A stretch of DNA of 64,000 bases from Sphingobacterium sp. SYP-B4668 (GCF_027627455.1 NZ_CP115483.1:4402001-4466000), one strand, 5' to 3'; positions 35,565 through 45,437 are shown, counted from the stretch's first letter. Translations and numbers: made by a program. The notes: generated by a model not told the origin, from the sequence alone.

Positions 35565-36098
35565 TTAGCGTGTGCGATATCTTTTGTATAATTTGACAGC
35601 CATCATCAGCACCACTGAAAGTCCAACTAGGCCAACAACTCCAAATATCCAGTTGAGTGCAGACTTCAACACTACTAGAAAAACAATAGCAAACAACAAT
35701 AGTGTTGCCAACTCATTCCAGAGCCGAAGTTGTGTCGATGACCATGTACACGTTTCGACTGCCAATTGGCTCATAATCTTTTGACAGATAAAGTGATAAA
35801 CCACCAAACCCACAACAAAAAGAAGCTTAACATGCATCCACCCCATTTCAAGCCAAGAAGGCGAAAGGTACAACATGAGCAAACCTGCAACAACAGTCAG
35901 GTACATTGCCGGTGTAGTAATGACCCACCACAGCTTGGACTCCATGACCTTAAACTGTTTGTGTAGTACCTGATATTCTTCGGGAGTCTTCGTCTTGGCC
36001 TCTATATGATAGATAAAGAGTCTAACGATATAGAATAGTCCCGCCATCCAACAGACGACAAAGATAATATGGATGGCCTTGGCGTATTGATAAACCAT
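35565..36098 (-). CDS. hemJ: HemJ-type protoporphyrinogen IX oxidase
   Basis: A 177-residue inner-membrane protein with about four to five transmembrane helices. It has AIHIIFVVCWMAGLFYIVRL (His at residue 10, used by HemJ as a haem ligand) and MHVKLLFVVGLVVYHF (about 92-107). HemJ makes protoporphyrin IX from protoporphyrinogen with quinone as acceptor. The neighbouring hemE gene, 180 bases upstream on the same strand, supports a role in haem synthesis. Confidence 0.9.
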   Translation of the reverse strand: MVYQYAKAIHIIFVVCWMAGLFYIVRLFIYHIEAKTKTPEEYQVLHKQFKVMESKLWWVITTPAMYLTVVAGLLMLYLSPSWLEMGWMHVKLLFVVGLVVYHFICQKIMSQLAVETCTWSSTQLRLWNELATLLLFAIVFLVVLKSALNWIFGVVGLVGLSVVLMMAVKLYKRYRTR

Positions 36099-36277
36099 TT
36101 TTCTTTGGAATTAATGTACTGCAGCGCGAAAATTGACATAGGATAAAAGAATATTGATGATTTTCACTCTTTACACTTTAATCCCAAACGCTCATTCTAT
36201 GATGAAAGGACTAAAGAATAAAGACTTTATCCAATCCCTATTCTTTAATCCTTCTATTTTTAAGCTAAATATCTTCC

Positions 36278-37315
36278 TTAATAGCGAAACTCTCTAATAA
36301 CATCTACTGCAAATTTGACATTGTCAAATGGCATATCGGGCATGATACCATGACCGAGGTTAAATAAAAAGCCTTCTTGACCTCTCATACGTTCAAATAG
36401 CTCGTGGATTTTTTTCTCAATAACGGTTTTATCTGCATATAGTATAATCGGATCAAAATTTCCTTGTACGGCTATCCCCGATGGAAGGTCCTGCTTTACG
36501 TTCAAGATATCAGCATTCCAATCCAAGGAAATAACATCAGGCCTCGCTTCGCTCATAATTGGGTAGAACACAGAACTGCCGCGTGCAAAAGAGATTACTG
36601 GAACACCCGATCTATTTATCCTGGATATGATCTGCTGGGTATACGCATGTCCAAACTCAAGATAATCATTCCATGAAAGCGCCATTGCCCAACTATCAAA
36701 TAACTGTACAGCATTTACCCCAGCTTCAATTTGCATATTCAAGTAATCCACGGTAAGATCTGTAATCTTCTGCAAGATGTAATGTCCCAACTTGGGATCA
36801 TTGTTAAGCATAGTCTTCGTCAATTTAAAATCCTTGGACGACTTGCCTTCTACTAGATAGCTTAAAATAGTAAAAGGAGCGCCTGCAAATCCAATCAACG
36901 GAATGCGTCTGGACAATCTTTCTTGGATTACTTGGATGGCATCCGCGACATATTGAAGCTTATGCACGCTTCCAGCATCCAATTTTTCAGCATCCTCCCA
37001 TACACGCACTGGATTCGCAAAACGTGGCCCCATCCCTTGTTCAAAGGACAAATCACCACCCATAGCCTCGGGAGTCACCAAGATATCCGAAAATAGGATG
37101 GCAGCATCAATATCTAGCAAATCTACCGGCAACATGGTCACATCAGCTGCGATTTCAGGAGTCTTGCACATTTCCAAAAAAGAATACTTATTCTTAATCT
37201 CCCAATACTCCGGCATGTATCGTCCCGCTTGACGCATCATCCATACTGGAGGACGCTCTGTTTGCTGACCAAATGCAGCCCTGATAAATAAATCGTTTTG
37301 TAAGGTTTTGTTCAC
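36278..37315 (-). CDS. hemE: Uroporphyrinogen III decarboxylase
   Basis: A 345-residue enzyme, standard length. It has the substrate-binding RPPVWMMRQAGRYMPEY motif (about 21-37), the active-site Asp in ILFSDILVTPEA (about 75) and GFAGAPFTILSYLVEG (about 144). It removes four carboxyl groups from uroporphyrinogen III to give coproporphyrinogen III, in the cytoplasm. Its ATG overlaps the end of the TPR-like gene by one base, so the two are translationally coupled. Confidence 0.96.
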   Translation of the reverse strand: MNKTLQNDLFIRAAFGQQTERPPVWMMRQAGRYMPEYWEIKNKYSFLEMCKTPEIAADVTMLPVDLLDIDAAILFSDILVTPEAMGGDLSFEQGMGPRFANPVRVWEDAEKLDAGSVHKLQYVADAIQVIQERLSRRIPLIGFAGAPFTILSYLVEGKSSKDFKLTKTMLNNDPKLGHYILQKITDLTVDYLNMQIEAGVNAVQLFDSWAMALSWNDYLEFGHAYTQQIISRINRSGVPVISFARGSSVFYPIMSEARPDVISLDWNADILNVKQDLPSGIAVQGNFDPIILYADKTVIEKKIHELFERMRGQEGFLFNLGHGIMPDMPFDNVKFAVDVIREFRY

Positions 37316-37830
37316 TATAAATGTTTTGATAATTCGTTTTCTATTTTCTCAACAATTGACCGTTGTCTACCCGTCAACTGCAATCCATTTGCGACCTCCA
37401 GATAGGCTTTGACGCGGTCGTAAGCCTTTTTTCTTAAATTGATATTTGCAAGATTAATCAGCACCATTCCCTTCTCATGCTCTCTTTTCCAAGGCAAGCG
37501 GGAAGCCAATTGAAAATGATATTCAGCCTCGTCAAGCCGATCTTCCTTAAGGGCTATATTACCCATCATGAATTCATAAAAATTTCGTCTTCCTTTACGG
37601 AGCGTGTCGGGATTGGTGATGTCTGACAGTAACATCTTGGTCTTCTCATAGTCTTGCTTGTGAAAAGCCTGCGTCGCTATAAAAACGGAGCCTTCTCTGT
37701 ATTGGCTCCAAATCAAATAGCCAATCCCGCCAAGTATATATACGCACGCGTAGTAATGCTTAGCATAGATGGCATAAACGAGGAAACATACAGCAACGGC
37801 AATGACTATATATCGTGCCTTTTTTGTCAT
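37315..37830 (-). CDS. Small membrane protein with TPR-like repeats
   Basis: A 171-residue protein with two N-terminal transmembrane segments (about 6-22 and 28-44) and a helical repeat part from about residue 60 (FHKQDYEKTKMLLSDI; then MGNIALKEDRLDEAEYHFQL; then INLANINLRKKAYDRVKAYL), which fits tetratricopeptide repeats facing the cytoplasm. Role unknown. It lies between the response regulator at 37837 (gap six bases) and hemE (one-base overlap). Confidence 0.72.
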   Translation of the reverse strand: MTKKARYIVIAVAVCFLVYAIYAKHYYACVYILGGIGYLIWSQYREGSVFIATQAFHKQDYEKTKMLLSDITNPDTLRKGRRNFYEFMMGNIALKEDRLDEAEYHFQLASRLPWKREHEKGMVLINLANINLRKKAYDRVKAYLEVANGLQLTGRQRSIVEKIENELSKHL

Positions 37831-37836
37831 TACTAC

Positions 37837-38550
37837 TTACTGATTGTCTGTAAACTTATATCCAACTCCACGGATGGAATGAAAATAAATAGGATGCTTT
37901 TGATCTGGCTCAAAGTATTTACGGAAAGTCAGAATGAAATTATCAATGGTACGTGTAGATGGATATACATCGTAGTTCCAGACCGTTTCTAAAATCTGTT
38001 CACGTGATACTGCTTCATTACGGCGCTCTATTAGAAGCTTAAGCAACATCGTCTCCTTTTTTGTTAAGGAAGTGACCGTACCATCGGCATGATGGAGTTC
38101 GTAAGAGTTGAAGTATATGGTCTTATCACCTATGGTATAAGAGTTCAATTCTTTAAGATCATCCCCTTTCATACCTCTACGCACTAAGTTACCTACACGA
38201 AGGATAAGCTCTTCTAAGTTGAAGGGTTTGACCAAATAGTCATCAGCACCTTTCTTGAGTCCGGTAATACGGTCTTCGCTACTATTTTTGGCCGTGAGGA
38301 ACATAATAGGGACTTCGCTATTTTGCAAGCGAATGGTTTCAGCAACCTGGAAACCATCAATCTCCGGAATCATGACATCTAATATGATGAGATTGAAACG
38401 TTCCTCTTTAAACACTTTAAGTGCTTTTTTACCATCTGTAGCGGTACTCACGCGGTACCCTTCTAACTCGAGATTTAATTTGATAGCCTCTAGCAAATGT
38501 TCTTCATCTTCTACTAGAAGTATACGTTGTTTAGCCTGCATAGTTTTCAA
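37837..38550 (-). CDS. OmpR/PhoB-type response regulator
   Basis: A 237-residue regulator. The receiver (about 8-125) has EDEEHLLEAIKLNLE, phosphorylated Asp in LIILDVMIPEIDGFQ (about 56) and YLVKPFNLEEL (about 106). The winged-helix DNA-binding domain (about 140-235) has TSLTKKETMLLKLLIERRNE and RTIDNFILTFRKYFEPDQ. Its start overlaps the sensor kinase by 20 bases. The pair resembles the RprXY-type systems of Bacteroidetes, but I would not assign a symbol. Confidence 0.93.
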   Translation of the reverse strand: MKTMQAKQRILLVEDEEHLLEAIKLNLELEGYRVSTATDGKKALKVFKEERFNLIILDVMIPEIDGFQVAETIRLQNSEVPIMFLTAKNSSEDRITGLKKGADDYLVKPFNLEELILRVGNLVRRGMKGDDLKELNSYTIGDKTIYFNSYELHHADGTVTSLTKKETMLLKLLIERRNEAVSREQILETVWNYDVYPSTRTIDNFILTFRKYFEPDQKHPIYFHSIRGVGYKFTDNQ

Positions 38551-39406
38551 ATGTTACTTCAAAAATACTCCCAGAAGGAGTGTTATCTTTTACTTTTATC
38601 GTGGCGTTATGCTTCTGCAAAACCGTCTTCACAATGTATAACCCCAATCCTGTCCCTTTGGTTTTGCGGGTGGACTCATTACCTACTCGATAAAATTTAT
38701 TAAATATATTCTTTTTTTCTTCATCCGGTACACCTATTCCATGGTCAGTAACTGAAAAAATCAATTTTGTTCCCTCTTTTTTCAATCTGACGAATACACT
38801 GGCGCACGGGGGGGAATACTTGATAGCATTTTCAATTAGATTGGTGACAACATTCGTTATTGCAAATTTATCGGCGACCAACTTCAAATCGGGATCAAGT
38901 TCCGGTTTAATGATCTGTGATTGACAAGAATTCTTCTGTAGGCGATCAACAATACCTTCTACCATTTCCGTCAAATCAAACTCTTCCTTCGGCAGGTTAT
39001 AACTCCTATTCTCAAGCTTTGTGGTGAGCAATACATTCTCTACCAAATCATCCAGTCGTTCTATGTCTTTCAATGAATTCCGAAGAAAAACCTGCTGCTG
39101 TTCCTTATCCAAATCTCTTTTCAAAATAGTTTGGATATATAGCTTAACCGAAGCTAAGGGAGATTTCAATTCATGCGTGATGGCAAGCAAAAAATTCTGC
39201 TGTTGTTGATGAATCTTATGTTCTCGTTTGAAATTGTTCTTTAACCTCAACACGCCCCATAAGAAAATCAACAAAAAGAACATCCCCTCCCCTATAATCA
39301 TTGATTTACGTTGAGGCTCATACTTCACCAACATAACGCCCCACCAGATAAGTTGGGAGACCGCATAAAACACCAAAAAATAGAATAGAAAAAGAGTCTT
39401 CCTCAT
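38531..39406 (-). CDS. Sensor histidine kinase, short form
   Basis: A 291-residue sensor kinase with two transmembrane helices at about 4-25 and 36-52 and almost no periplasmic loop. There is no HAMP domain; the H-box follows directly (LLAITHELKSPLASVKLYIQ, His at about 78). The ATPase part has NLIENAIKYSPP, DHGIGVPDEEKKN and GTGLGLYIVKTVL. The signal is therefore probably sensed in the membrane or by a partner protein. Its gene overlaps the response regulator by 20 bases. Confidence 0.93.
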   Translation of the reverse strand: MRKTLFLFYFLVFYAVSQLIWWGVMLVKYEPQRKSMIIGEGMFFLLIFLWGVLRLKNNFKREHKIHQQQQNFLLAITHELKSPLASVKLYIQTILKRDLDKEQQQVFLRNSLKDIERLDDLVENVLLTTKLENRSYNLPKEEFDLTEMVEGIVDRLQKNSCQSQIIKPELDPDLKLVADKFAITNVVTNLIENAIKYSPPCASVFVRLKKEGTKLIFSVTDHGIGVPDEEKKNIFNKFYRVGNESTRKTKGTGLGLYIVKTVLQKHNATIKVKDNTPSGSIFEVTFENYAG

Positions 39407-39580
39407 ACAGAATTCAATCGATAAAAAACAAAAATAGACATTCCATCAGGTATTAAAAAGATTCTAAAACATTTTGACACTAATAGGAAAAAACGCATAA
39501 AACCTTATTATCAATCGAATCCTACAACCTAATAAAAAGGATTTTTGACATTCTAATTTTTAATTTCTATTTTACCCCCT

Positions 39581-40282
39581 ATGTTCCAACACAAGAAAGA
39601 TATATTCTTCGACCTAGATCATACCATTTGGGATTTTGACAAGAATGCAGCCGAGACCTTACATGAGCTTTTTTTTAAATATCAATTTGATAAGCTCTTC
39701 AATCATCAGACTGCCGATCTTTTTATCTCAACCTATACGACCAATAATCATCGTCTATGGAATCTCTACCATCATGGTAAAATAGATAAGCCAACGCTCC
39801 GACAAGCAAGATTCGGCGACACCTTTTCACAGTTGGGGGTAGACCCCTTGTTATTTCCTTCCGATTTTGAAGAAGAATATTTGATTATGTGTCCACAAAA
39901 GACCAATTTATTTCCAAACGCACACGAGACACTGTCCTATCTAAAAGAAAGATACAATTTACATCTAATCTCAAATGGCTTTAAAGAAGCATGTGAAGTG
40001 AAGTTGATGAAAAGCAATCTCGAACAATATTTCGAGCATATTTTCATCTCTGAGCTCGTAGGCGTCAATAAACCGGACCCCAAGATTTTCCAGCATGCAC
40101 TAAGGGCTACAGGTGGAGTTTCAGCGCTATCCATTATGGTGGGTGATAGTATTGATGCAGATGTAAGGGGCGCCCAAAATGTAGGGATAGACGCGATATT
40201 TTTCAATCCCCACCAGAGTGCTATACCTATTGACGTCAAGCACAGCATTACAGATTTGGGAGAGCTCAGGCAGGTGTTTTAA
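39581..40282 (+). CDS. YjjG-type HAD noncanonical pyrimidine nucleotidase
   Basis: A 233-residue HAD-superfamily hydrolase. It has motif I FFDLDHTIWDFDKNA (nucleophile Asp at about 11), motif II in LHLISNGFKEACEVKL (about 125-140), the Lys of motif III at VNKPDPKIFQHAL (about 167) and motif IV IMVGDSIDADVRGAQNV (about 186). The helical cap after motif I fits YjjG-like enzymes, which remove phosphate from odd pyrimidine nucleotides. It stands alone and shares a terminator with the convergent DUF1080 gene. Confidence 0.85.
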   Translation: MFQHKKDIFFDLDHTIWDFDKNAAETLHELFFKYQFDKLFNHQTADLFISTYTTNNHRLWNLYHHGKIDKPTLRQARFGDTFSQLGVDPLLFPSDFEEEYLIMCPQKTNLFPNAHETLSYLKERYNLHLISNGFKEACEVKLMKSNLEQYFEHIFISELVGVNKPDPKIFQHALRATGGVSALSIMVGDSIDADVRGAQNVGIDAIFFNPHQSAIPIDVKHSITDLGELRQVF

Positions 40283-40296
40283 ATTTCTAGCAAAAT

Positions 40297-40322
40297 AAAA
40301 AAGGAGCCTGAGGCTCCTTTTT
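40297..40322. terminator. Bidirectional terminator between yjjG-like and DUF1080 genes
   Basis: A-run, GGAGCC (40303-40308), loop TGA, GGCTCC (40312-40317), then five T. The stem is perfect with T-runs on both strands, and the genes converge here. Confidence 0.85.
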
Positions 40323-40339
40323 CTAGTATTTATTTTTCA

Positions 40340-41170
40340 CTACAGTACCTTCACCGTAATGTTTTTCAACCAGACGTCATCGCCATGATCCTGGAAACCA
40401 ATCACTCCAGATTTAGACTTTCCACCAACTTGGCTCAATAGCTCATACGCCAACGGCCATTTTGCTTCGCTAAATTTGCTAGATTGTAAAAGCGCAATCC
40501 ATTGTGGCGTCCACAAATCGTACTCTACTACTTTTACTCCATTTTGGTAATGGGTCACTTTGCCCTTATTCACAACAATCTTAGCTAGGTTCCATTCCCC
40601 AGCAGGCTTTCCATTTTGCGGTTTAGCAGGAATCATATCGTACAACGATGCAGATTTGCGGTTCCCGTCCACACCTTGCTTGGCATCAGGATGATTGTCA
40701 TTGTCCAACAACTGATATTCAGGACTAGAAATATAAATAGGCTGTCCTTCTACTTCTTTGGCAAGGAAAAAAGTTCCTGAATTACCCGCATGTGATATCT
40801 TCCACTCGAATTCCAATTCAAAGTTTTTAAAATCATGTGCGAAGATTAAATCGCCACCTTCAGCCTTTTCATTGCCTTTGGGTTTTGCAGTGAATTTAAG
40901 CGTACCATCCTCAATACCCCATTTTGCAGGAATATGATCCTTGTTATACCCTCTCCAGCCCTCTGTTGATTTTCCATCAAAGATGACATAAGCGCCTTTA
41001 CTATTCTTCGGAAACTTTTTAATGTCAACTTTTGAAAAATTTGACAGTTTATAGCTGGGAGCAGCTGTTTCTTTCTTTGTCTGTGCCTGTACGTGTTGCG
41101 ATGTATCGACACCAAATGAAAAAGTCAATGCGGCCACTCCTGCAAATAGGTAATTGAATTTTGATCTCAT
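40340..41170 (-). CDS. DUF1080-domain secreted protein (possible 3-keto-glycoside hydrolase)
   Basis: A 276-residue secreted protein with a signal peptide (about 1-30, ending HVQA). The body is a concanavalin-like DUF1080 domain, with YVIFDGKSTEGWRGYNKD (about 62-79), DLIFAHDFKNFELEFEWKIS (about 107), the turn GNSGTFFLAKE and VKNGVKVVEYD near the end. DUF1080 proteins have been proposed to act on 3-keto sugars produced by Gfo/Idh dehydrogenases. A cluster with such dehydrogenases is at 745-4438 but not linked to this gene. Function is by family only. Confidence 0.85.
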   Translation of the reverse strand: MRSKFNYLFAGVAALTFSFGVDTSQHVQAQTKKETAAPSYKLSNFSKVDIKKFPKNSKGAYVIFDGKSTEGWRGYNKDHIPAKWGIEDGTLKFTAKPKGNEKAEGGDLIFAHDFKNFELEFEWKISHAGNSGTFFLAKEVEGQPIYISSPEYQLLDNDNHPDAKQGVDGNRKSASLYDMIPAKPQNGKPAGEWNLAKIVVNKGKVTHYQNGVKVVEYDLWTPQWIALLQSSKFSEAKWPLAYELLSQVGGKSKSGVIGFQDHGDDVWLKNITVKVL

Positions 41171-41358
41171 TGTATTATTTTTATAATCGATTTAAGTGTT
41201 TTTACTAAACTTAGATAAATCTGTATTCATATGCAAATCCAAAGAAATTGCAAGTCTAATTTATCAATCTCTATTCCGTCACGACGGGTTATTTGCAGTG
41301 GAAAAATAGCAAAAAAAAACGAATTTTAGGCTATTGCTAATTCCTTTTAACATCTTGT

Positions 41359-43803
41359 CTAAAATTGTTCACCACCTTCCATCTCCACACTATTTTCCAC
41401 TCGCTTCTTCTTTCCGAGGTCCTGCATGCCAAAACGATAAGAGAATGAAAGCATAAACATACGCTTCATCCAACGGTGTTCGAAATAAGAATTGACTTGC
41501 GCCGTATTAGTATATCCTCCAAATTTGCGAGTATCCAATAAATCTCGAACATTGAACATGATACTCCCTTTTTTATTCAAGACATCCTGCTTCAATCCTA
41601 CATCTATCCCAGTCATCGGTTCAGTTTTACCCTGTGCCCGCAAACGTGGGGCGTTATAGTCCGCCCGTATTTGCCCTGAAAGATTCGCCAAAATCTTCAC
41701 ATTGGAAGTCATGTTGACATTCCAGTTCAAAGCATCACTCTCCTTAATATCAAACGCGGTATTACCATCTATCTTATTGTAATACATGTTACCGTTGAGG
41801 GTTACATCCAACCAATTGGTAAAATTAACCTTAGAAATTAATTCCAAGCCTGCGACACTCGAATTTGTCAAATTCTCCCATCGGCTTTTTGTCACACTTG
41901 TGGATGTATTGACATCGTAGATATAAGGTTGCATCATATCCTTCATACGCCGATAGTATCCCGTGGATATAAAGTTCCATTTTTCATAAAATTTGGCATA
42001 GCTCAACTCAAAAGAATGGATGTCCTCTGGTAGCAAGTTAGGATTACCTTGCCTACGATTCATATCATCCGACACATCTTCAAATGGATTCACTTGCCAA
42101 CCACGAGGACGTTGTACACGTCTAGAATAACTCAACTGCACCTTGTCGCCATCCTTGCCAACAGCATAGGTCAAGAAGGCTGTTGGATACAATCTAAAAT
42201 AGTCTTGCTTGGCTTTCGTCTCTATCTCGTCGGAAGGTGTAGATGGGTCTTTTTTATAATAAATAGAAGTCAGATAAGTCTGCTCCCCTCTCAAACCAAC
42301 TTGGTAGGAAAGCTTATCCGTCAGTTTATTTTGATAATTAACATACAAAGCATGCACAGAATTTTTTAAATCGAAATCATTGCTGATCCCATAATCTGGG
42401 CGCATACCACCAGATATATTGTCCAACGTATCTGAAAACTGTGTATCAAATGAGCTTCGGATAGTCGTTTTGTAGCCAAGTTCCAATTTGCTAGCATCCG
42501 AAAATGGCCTTACATAATCCACCTGTATATTCGTATTCTTTCCATCTTCAGAGGTACTATTCAATCTGCTTTCGATAGGCAATTCCGTTGAATAAGTCTG
42601 GTTGTAATCGTTTGTACCATCTTCTGTATCCCGACCATACATGACGTTTGCAGTCAATTCTTCTCCTTCACGAGCAAATTTTCGACTGAAGTCCAGGTTT
42701 AAGTCATATCCCAAATCATCTTCTTTTTGCCGAGAGGTACGTAGGCTGGTCCCATTCAATTGAGGATGGTTGAAATAGGAATATTTTAAGTCATTATTAC
42801 GGTCGTTGTCCCGTACACTTAGGTTTCCAGAAATCCCGATTGTAGTTTTTGCATTAGGAGAATACTCCACCCCCAGTTTGAACATGTTATTGATGCCCTT
42901 TCGATTGGCATCCTCCACATTGTTGATCTGGCTATTATTATTTAAATACGTATTCTTGGTCGCTCCGCCGCCAACCATATTACGCCGACTGAAATTGTAA
43001 CTTCCGCTGTAATTGAATTTTTCGTCCTTGTAACTTAGGGTTGCCCCAGCAGAGTAGTTGTTGTATGATCCCCCAGAGGCATTGAACATGCCGTTTAAAC
43101 CTGTCCTGACATTTTTCTTCAGTACAATGTTGATAATACCTGATTGTCCCTCGGCGTCATATTTCGAAGAGGGATTGGTGATGACCTCCACCTTATCTAT
43201 GGCATTGGCGGGTAAGGATTGCAACAAGCTCGTAATATCACTCCCTGCCATTGCTGACTCCTTTCCATCTATCAATATCCGGACACTGCTAGATCCTCGC
43301 AGGCTTACTGAACCGTCCATATCCACTTGAAGGGTAGGTACATTTGCCAAGAGATCGGTTGCAGTCCCACCCACACTTACCAAGCTCTGTCCTACATTGA
43401 ATATCTTCCGGTCTATGCCAATCTCCATTGCAGGAGCTTTCCCCTCTACAACTACTTCATCTAGCATCTGGCCGTCCTCTTTCATCTTCAATGTTCCCAC
43501 ATTTAAATTCTTACCTTTTTCAAGGTTGATATTTTCTTTCACCAGATTTTCATACCCCATGAAGGTAACCCGCACCGTATATACCCCCGCATCTACAGCA
43601 TCAAAGATAATTTGTCCATTTATGTCCGATTGTTGACCTTTGATATAAGCTTGTGAAGATTGCTTTAACAAAGCAGCACTTGCCCCCAAAATGGGTTCAT
43701 TGGATTTTTCATCCACCACAAGAAATTTTATTTGAGAGGACTGTGCGAAAGAAAAGACCGGAAGGCAAACAAATAAAAGGTAAAGCAAAATTCTCGACGA
43801 CAT
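41359..43803 (-). CDS. TonB-dependent outer membrane protein (OMP_b-brl_3 type)
   Basis: An 814-residue outer-membrane protein. It has a signal peptide (about 1-20, ending SFAQ), a carboxypeptidase-like domain (about 27-110), a plug (about 115-225, QSLVSVGGTATDLLANVPTL and LRGSSSVRILIDGKESAMAG) and a large beta-barrel of the OMP_b-brl_3 type to the C-terminus. There is no STN domain. No SusD, sigma factor or FecR gene lies beside it, so its ligand is unclear. It stands alone, with a 190-base gap to the DUF1080 gene. Confidence 0.88.
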   Translation of the reverse strand: MSSRILLYLLFVCLPVFSFAQSSQIKFLVVDEKSNEPILGASAALLKQSSQAYIKGQQSDINGQIIFDAVDAGVYTVRVTFMGYENLVKENINLEKGKNLNVGTLKMKEDGQMLDEVVVEGKAPAMEIGIDRKIFNVGQSLVSVGGTATDLLANVPTLQVDMDGSVSLRGSSSVRILIDGKESAMAGSDITSLLQSLPANAIDKVEVITNPSSKYDAEGQSGIINIVLKKNVRTGLNGMFNASGGSYNNYSAGATLSYKDEKFNYSGSYNFSRRNMVGGGATKNTYLNNNSQINNVEDANRKGINNMFKLGVEYSPNAKTTIGISGNLSVRDNDRNNDLKYSYFNHPQLNGTSLRTSRQKEDDLGYDLNLDFSRKFAREGEELTANVMYGRDTEDGTNDYNQTYSTELPIESRLNSTSEDGKNTNIQVDYVRPFSDASKLELGYKTTIRSSFDTQFSDTLDNISGGMRPDYGISNDFDLKNSVHALYVNYQNKLTDKLSYQVGLRGEQTYLTSIYYKKDPSTPSDEIETKAKQDYFRLYPTAFLTYAVGKDGDKVQLSYSRRVQRPRGWQVNPFEDVSDDMNRRQGNPNLLPEDIHSFELSYAKFYEKWNFISTGYYRRMKDMMQPYIYDVNTSTSVTKSRWENLTNSSVAGLELISKVNFTNWLDVTLNGNMYYNKIDGNTAFDIKESDALNWNVNMTSNVKILANLSGQIRADYNAPRLRAQGKTEPMTGIDVGLKQDVLNKKGSIMFNVRDLLDTRKFGGYTNTAQVNSYFEHRWMKRMFMLSFSYRFGMQDLGKKKRVENSVEMEGGEQF

Positions 43804-43911
43804 AGTGTATTATTTACAAATGGAAAAGCAAAAATGCTTCTTTTCACTTGCAATAAGTAACACGTAACCGCATTATTACGAAGAAATCAATCTATTCAAC
43901 CGTTTTGACTA

Positions 43912-44193
43912 TCACTCCACAGACACGGTCAAACCTTCGGATTTCAATATCTTACGGTATATCTCCATTTCTGTATATGACCCTTCCAACACCGGGCATT
44001 TACCCGCGGTATGTACTTTCCAAGCGATTTGCTCGGCCTGTCCCTCCGTATACTGCAGATGCTTCATCAAGCACGTGATTACATGCTCAAATGTATTAAT
44101 CTCATCGTTCCAAAGAATCAGCCGATTTGAACTTTTGACGGCTGCTAAGATTTCCTCCAATGAATAGGTTTCCTGTTCTGTCTCTACACTCAT
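43912..44193 (-). CDS. clpS: ATP-dependent Clp protease adaptor ClpS
   Basis: About 93 residues from ATG 44193 (MSVETEQETYSLEEILAAVK). A longer frame to 44367 adds residues that do not look like protein and would overlap the divergent fabH. ClpS hands N-degron substrates to ClpA-type chaperones. Marks are RLILWNDEINTFEHVITCLM (substrate pocket) and TAGKCPVLEGSY (the loop that meets ClpA). It is divergent from fabH with 69 bases between the starts. Confidence 0.9.
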   Translation of the reverse strand: MSVETEQETYSLEEILAAVKSSNRLILWNDEINTFEHVITCLMKHLQYTEGQAEQIAWKVHTAGKCPVLEGSYTEMEIYRKILKSEGLTVSVE

Positions 44194-44262
44194 AGCACAA
44201 AAGTAATTAATTTTCAAAAAATGTGTAATTTTGAAGTTCTGAAAATTAACGAGATAAGAGAT

Positions 44263-45309
44263 ATGTTTCAATCGAGGATAGCTGGGATCGGTTATTATGT
44301 CCCCAAAAATGTATATACCAATGATGACCTCACGCGATTCATGGATACAAGCGACGAATGGATCCAAGAGCGCACCGGCATCAAAGAACGCCGCTATGCT
44401 GACCGCTTGGGAGAGACTACTACTACTATGGCTATTGAGGCGTCGAAAATTGCTATAGAACGTGCGGGCACCACTGCTGCAGAGATTGATTTTATCATTT
44501 TCGCTACGCTCTCGCCAGATTACTATTTTCCAGGTTGTGGTGTCCTATTGCAACGAGAGATGGGAATGAAAGAAGTCGGAGCATTGGATATTCGTAATCA
44601 GTGCTCAGGATTTGTATATGCGCTTTCTGTAGCTGACCAATTTATCAAAACGGGAATGTATAAAAACATTCTAGTAGTCGGCTCCGAAAAACAATCTTTT
44701 GCAATGGATTTTGCTACCCGAAGCCGTTCCGTATCTGTTATATTTGGAGACGGTGCAGGAGCTGTGGTCCTACAACCGACTCAAGAGCACGGAAAGGGCA
44801 TCCTAAGCACGCATCTCCACGCTGACGGAGCAGATGCCGAAAAGCTAGCCATGTACTATCCAGGAGCTTCTGCAGGCATCTGGTTGGATAATCCACCAAA
44901 ATGGCCAGAACAAGAACTTGGTGGACTATACATGACCAAAGAAATGCTTGAAGATGGCTCTACCTCCGCCTATATGGATGGTCAGGCTGTGTTCAAAAAG
45001 GCGGTAGTAAAATTCCCGGAAGTCATCCAAGAAGCACTGGCTAAAAACAGTCTAGTAACCAGCGACATTGACATGTTAATCCCCCACCAAGCCAATCTCC
45101 GTATCTCCCAATTTGTACAGAAATCCTTGGGACTGGCTGATCATCAAGTATTCAATAATATCCAAAAATATGGAAATACCACGGCAGCATCAGTGCCCAT
45201 CGCGTTATGTGAGGCTTGGGAAGAGGGCAAGATAAAAGAGGGAGACCTGATATGTCTAGCTGCTTTTGGAGCAGGCTTCACCTGGGGATCAGCACTCATT
45301 AGGTGGTAA
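44263..45309 (+). CDS. fabH: 3-oxoacyl-ACP synthase III (FabH-like)
   Basis: About 348 residues from ATG 44263 (MFQSRIAGIGYYVPKNVY); an upstream in-frame ATG at 44221 gives 14 more residues that do not match the family. It condenses an acyl-CoA starter with malonyl-ACP to begin fatty acid synthesis. The catalytic Cys is in RNQCSGFVYAL (about 113), His in MLIPHQANLRI (about 268) and Asn in YGNTTAASVPIA (about 305). FabH-like proteins in Bacteroidetes also serve other pathways, and no acyl-carrier genes are beside it, so the role is likely but not certain. Confidence 0.9.
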   Translation: MFQSRIAGIGYYVPKNVYTNDDLTRFMDTSDEWIQERTGIKERRYADRLGETTTTMAIEASKIAIERAGTTAAEIDFIIFATLSPDYYFPGCGVLLQREMGMKEVGALDIRNQCSGFVYALSVADQFIKTGMYKNILVVGSEKQSFAMDFATRSRSVSVIFGDGAGAVVLQPTQEHGKGILSTHLHADGADAEKLAMYYPGASAGIWLDNPPKWPEQELGGLYMTKEMLEDGSTSAYMDGQAVFKKAVVKFPEVIQEALAKNSLVTSDIDMLIPHQANLRISQFVQKSLGLADHQVFNNIQKYGNTTAASVPIALCEAWEEGKIKEGDLICLAAFGAGFTWGSALIRW

Positions 45310-45322
45310 CCCCTACCATAAT

Positions 45323-45367
45323 AAAAAAAGAGGCGATCAAATTTCACAAGTGACCGCCTCTTTTTTT
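45323..45367 (+). terminator. Terminator after fabH
   Basis: AAAAAAAGAGGCG, a short spacer, then CGCCTCTTTTTTT: GAGGCG(A)TCA pairs with TGAC(C)GCCTC around a loop with one internal mismatch, followed by seven T, 14 bases after the fabH stop. Confidence 0.85.
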
Positions 45368-45437
45368 ATATTATAAAGTTTTTAGCAAAAAGTCATATCA
45401 GCTGAATATTAAGCCTCTATAAGAATAATCAAAAAAG

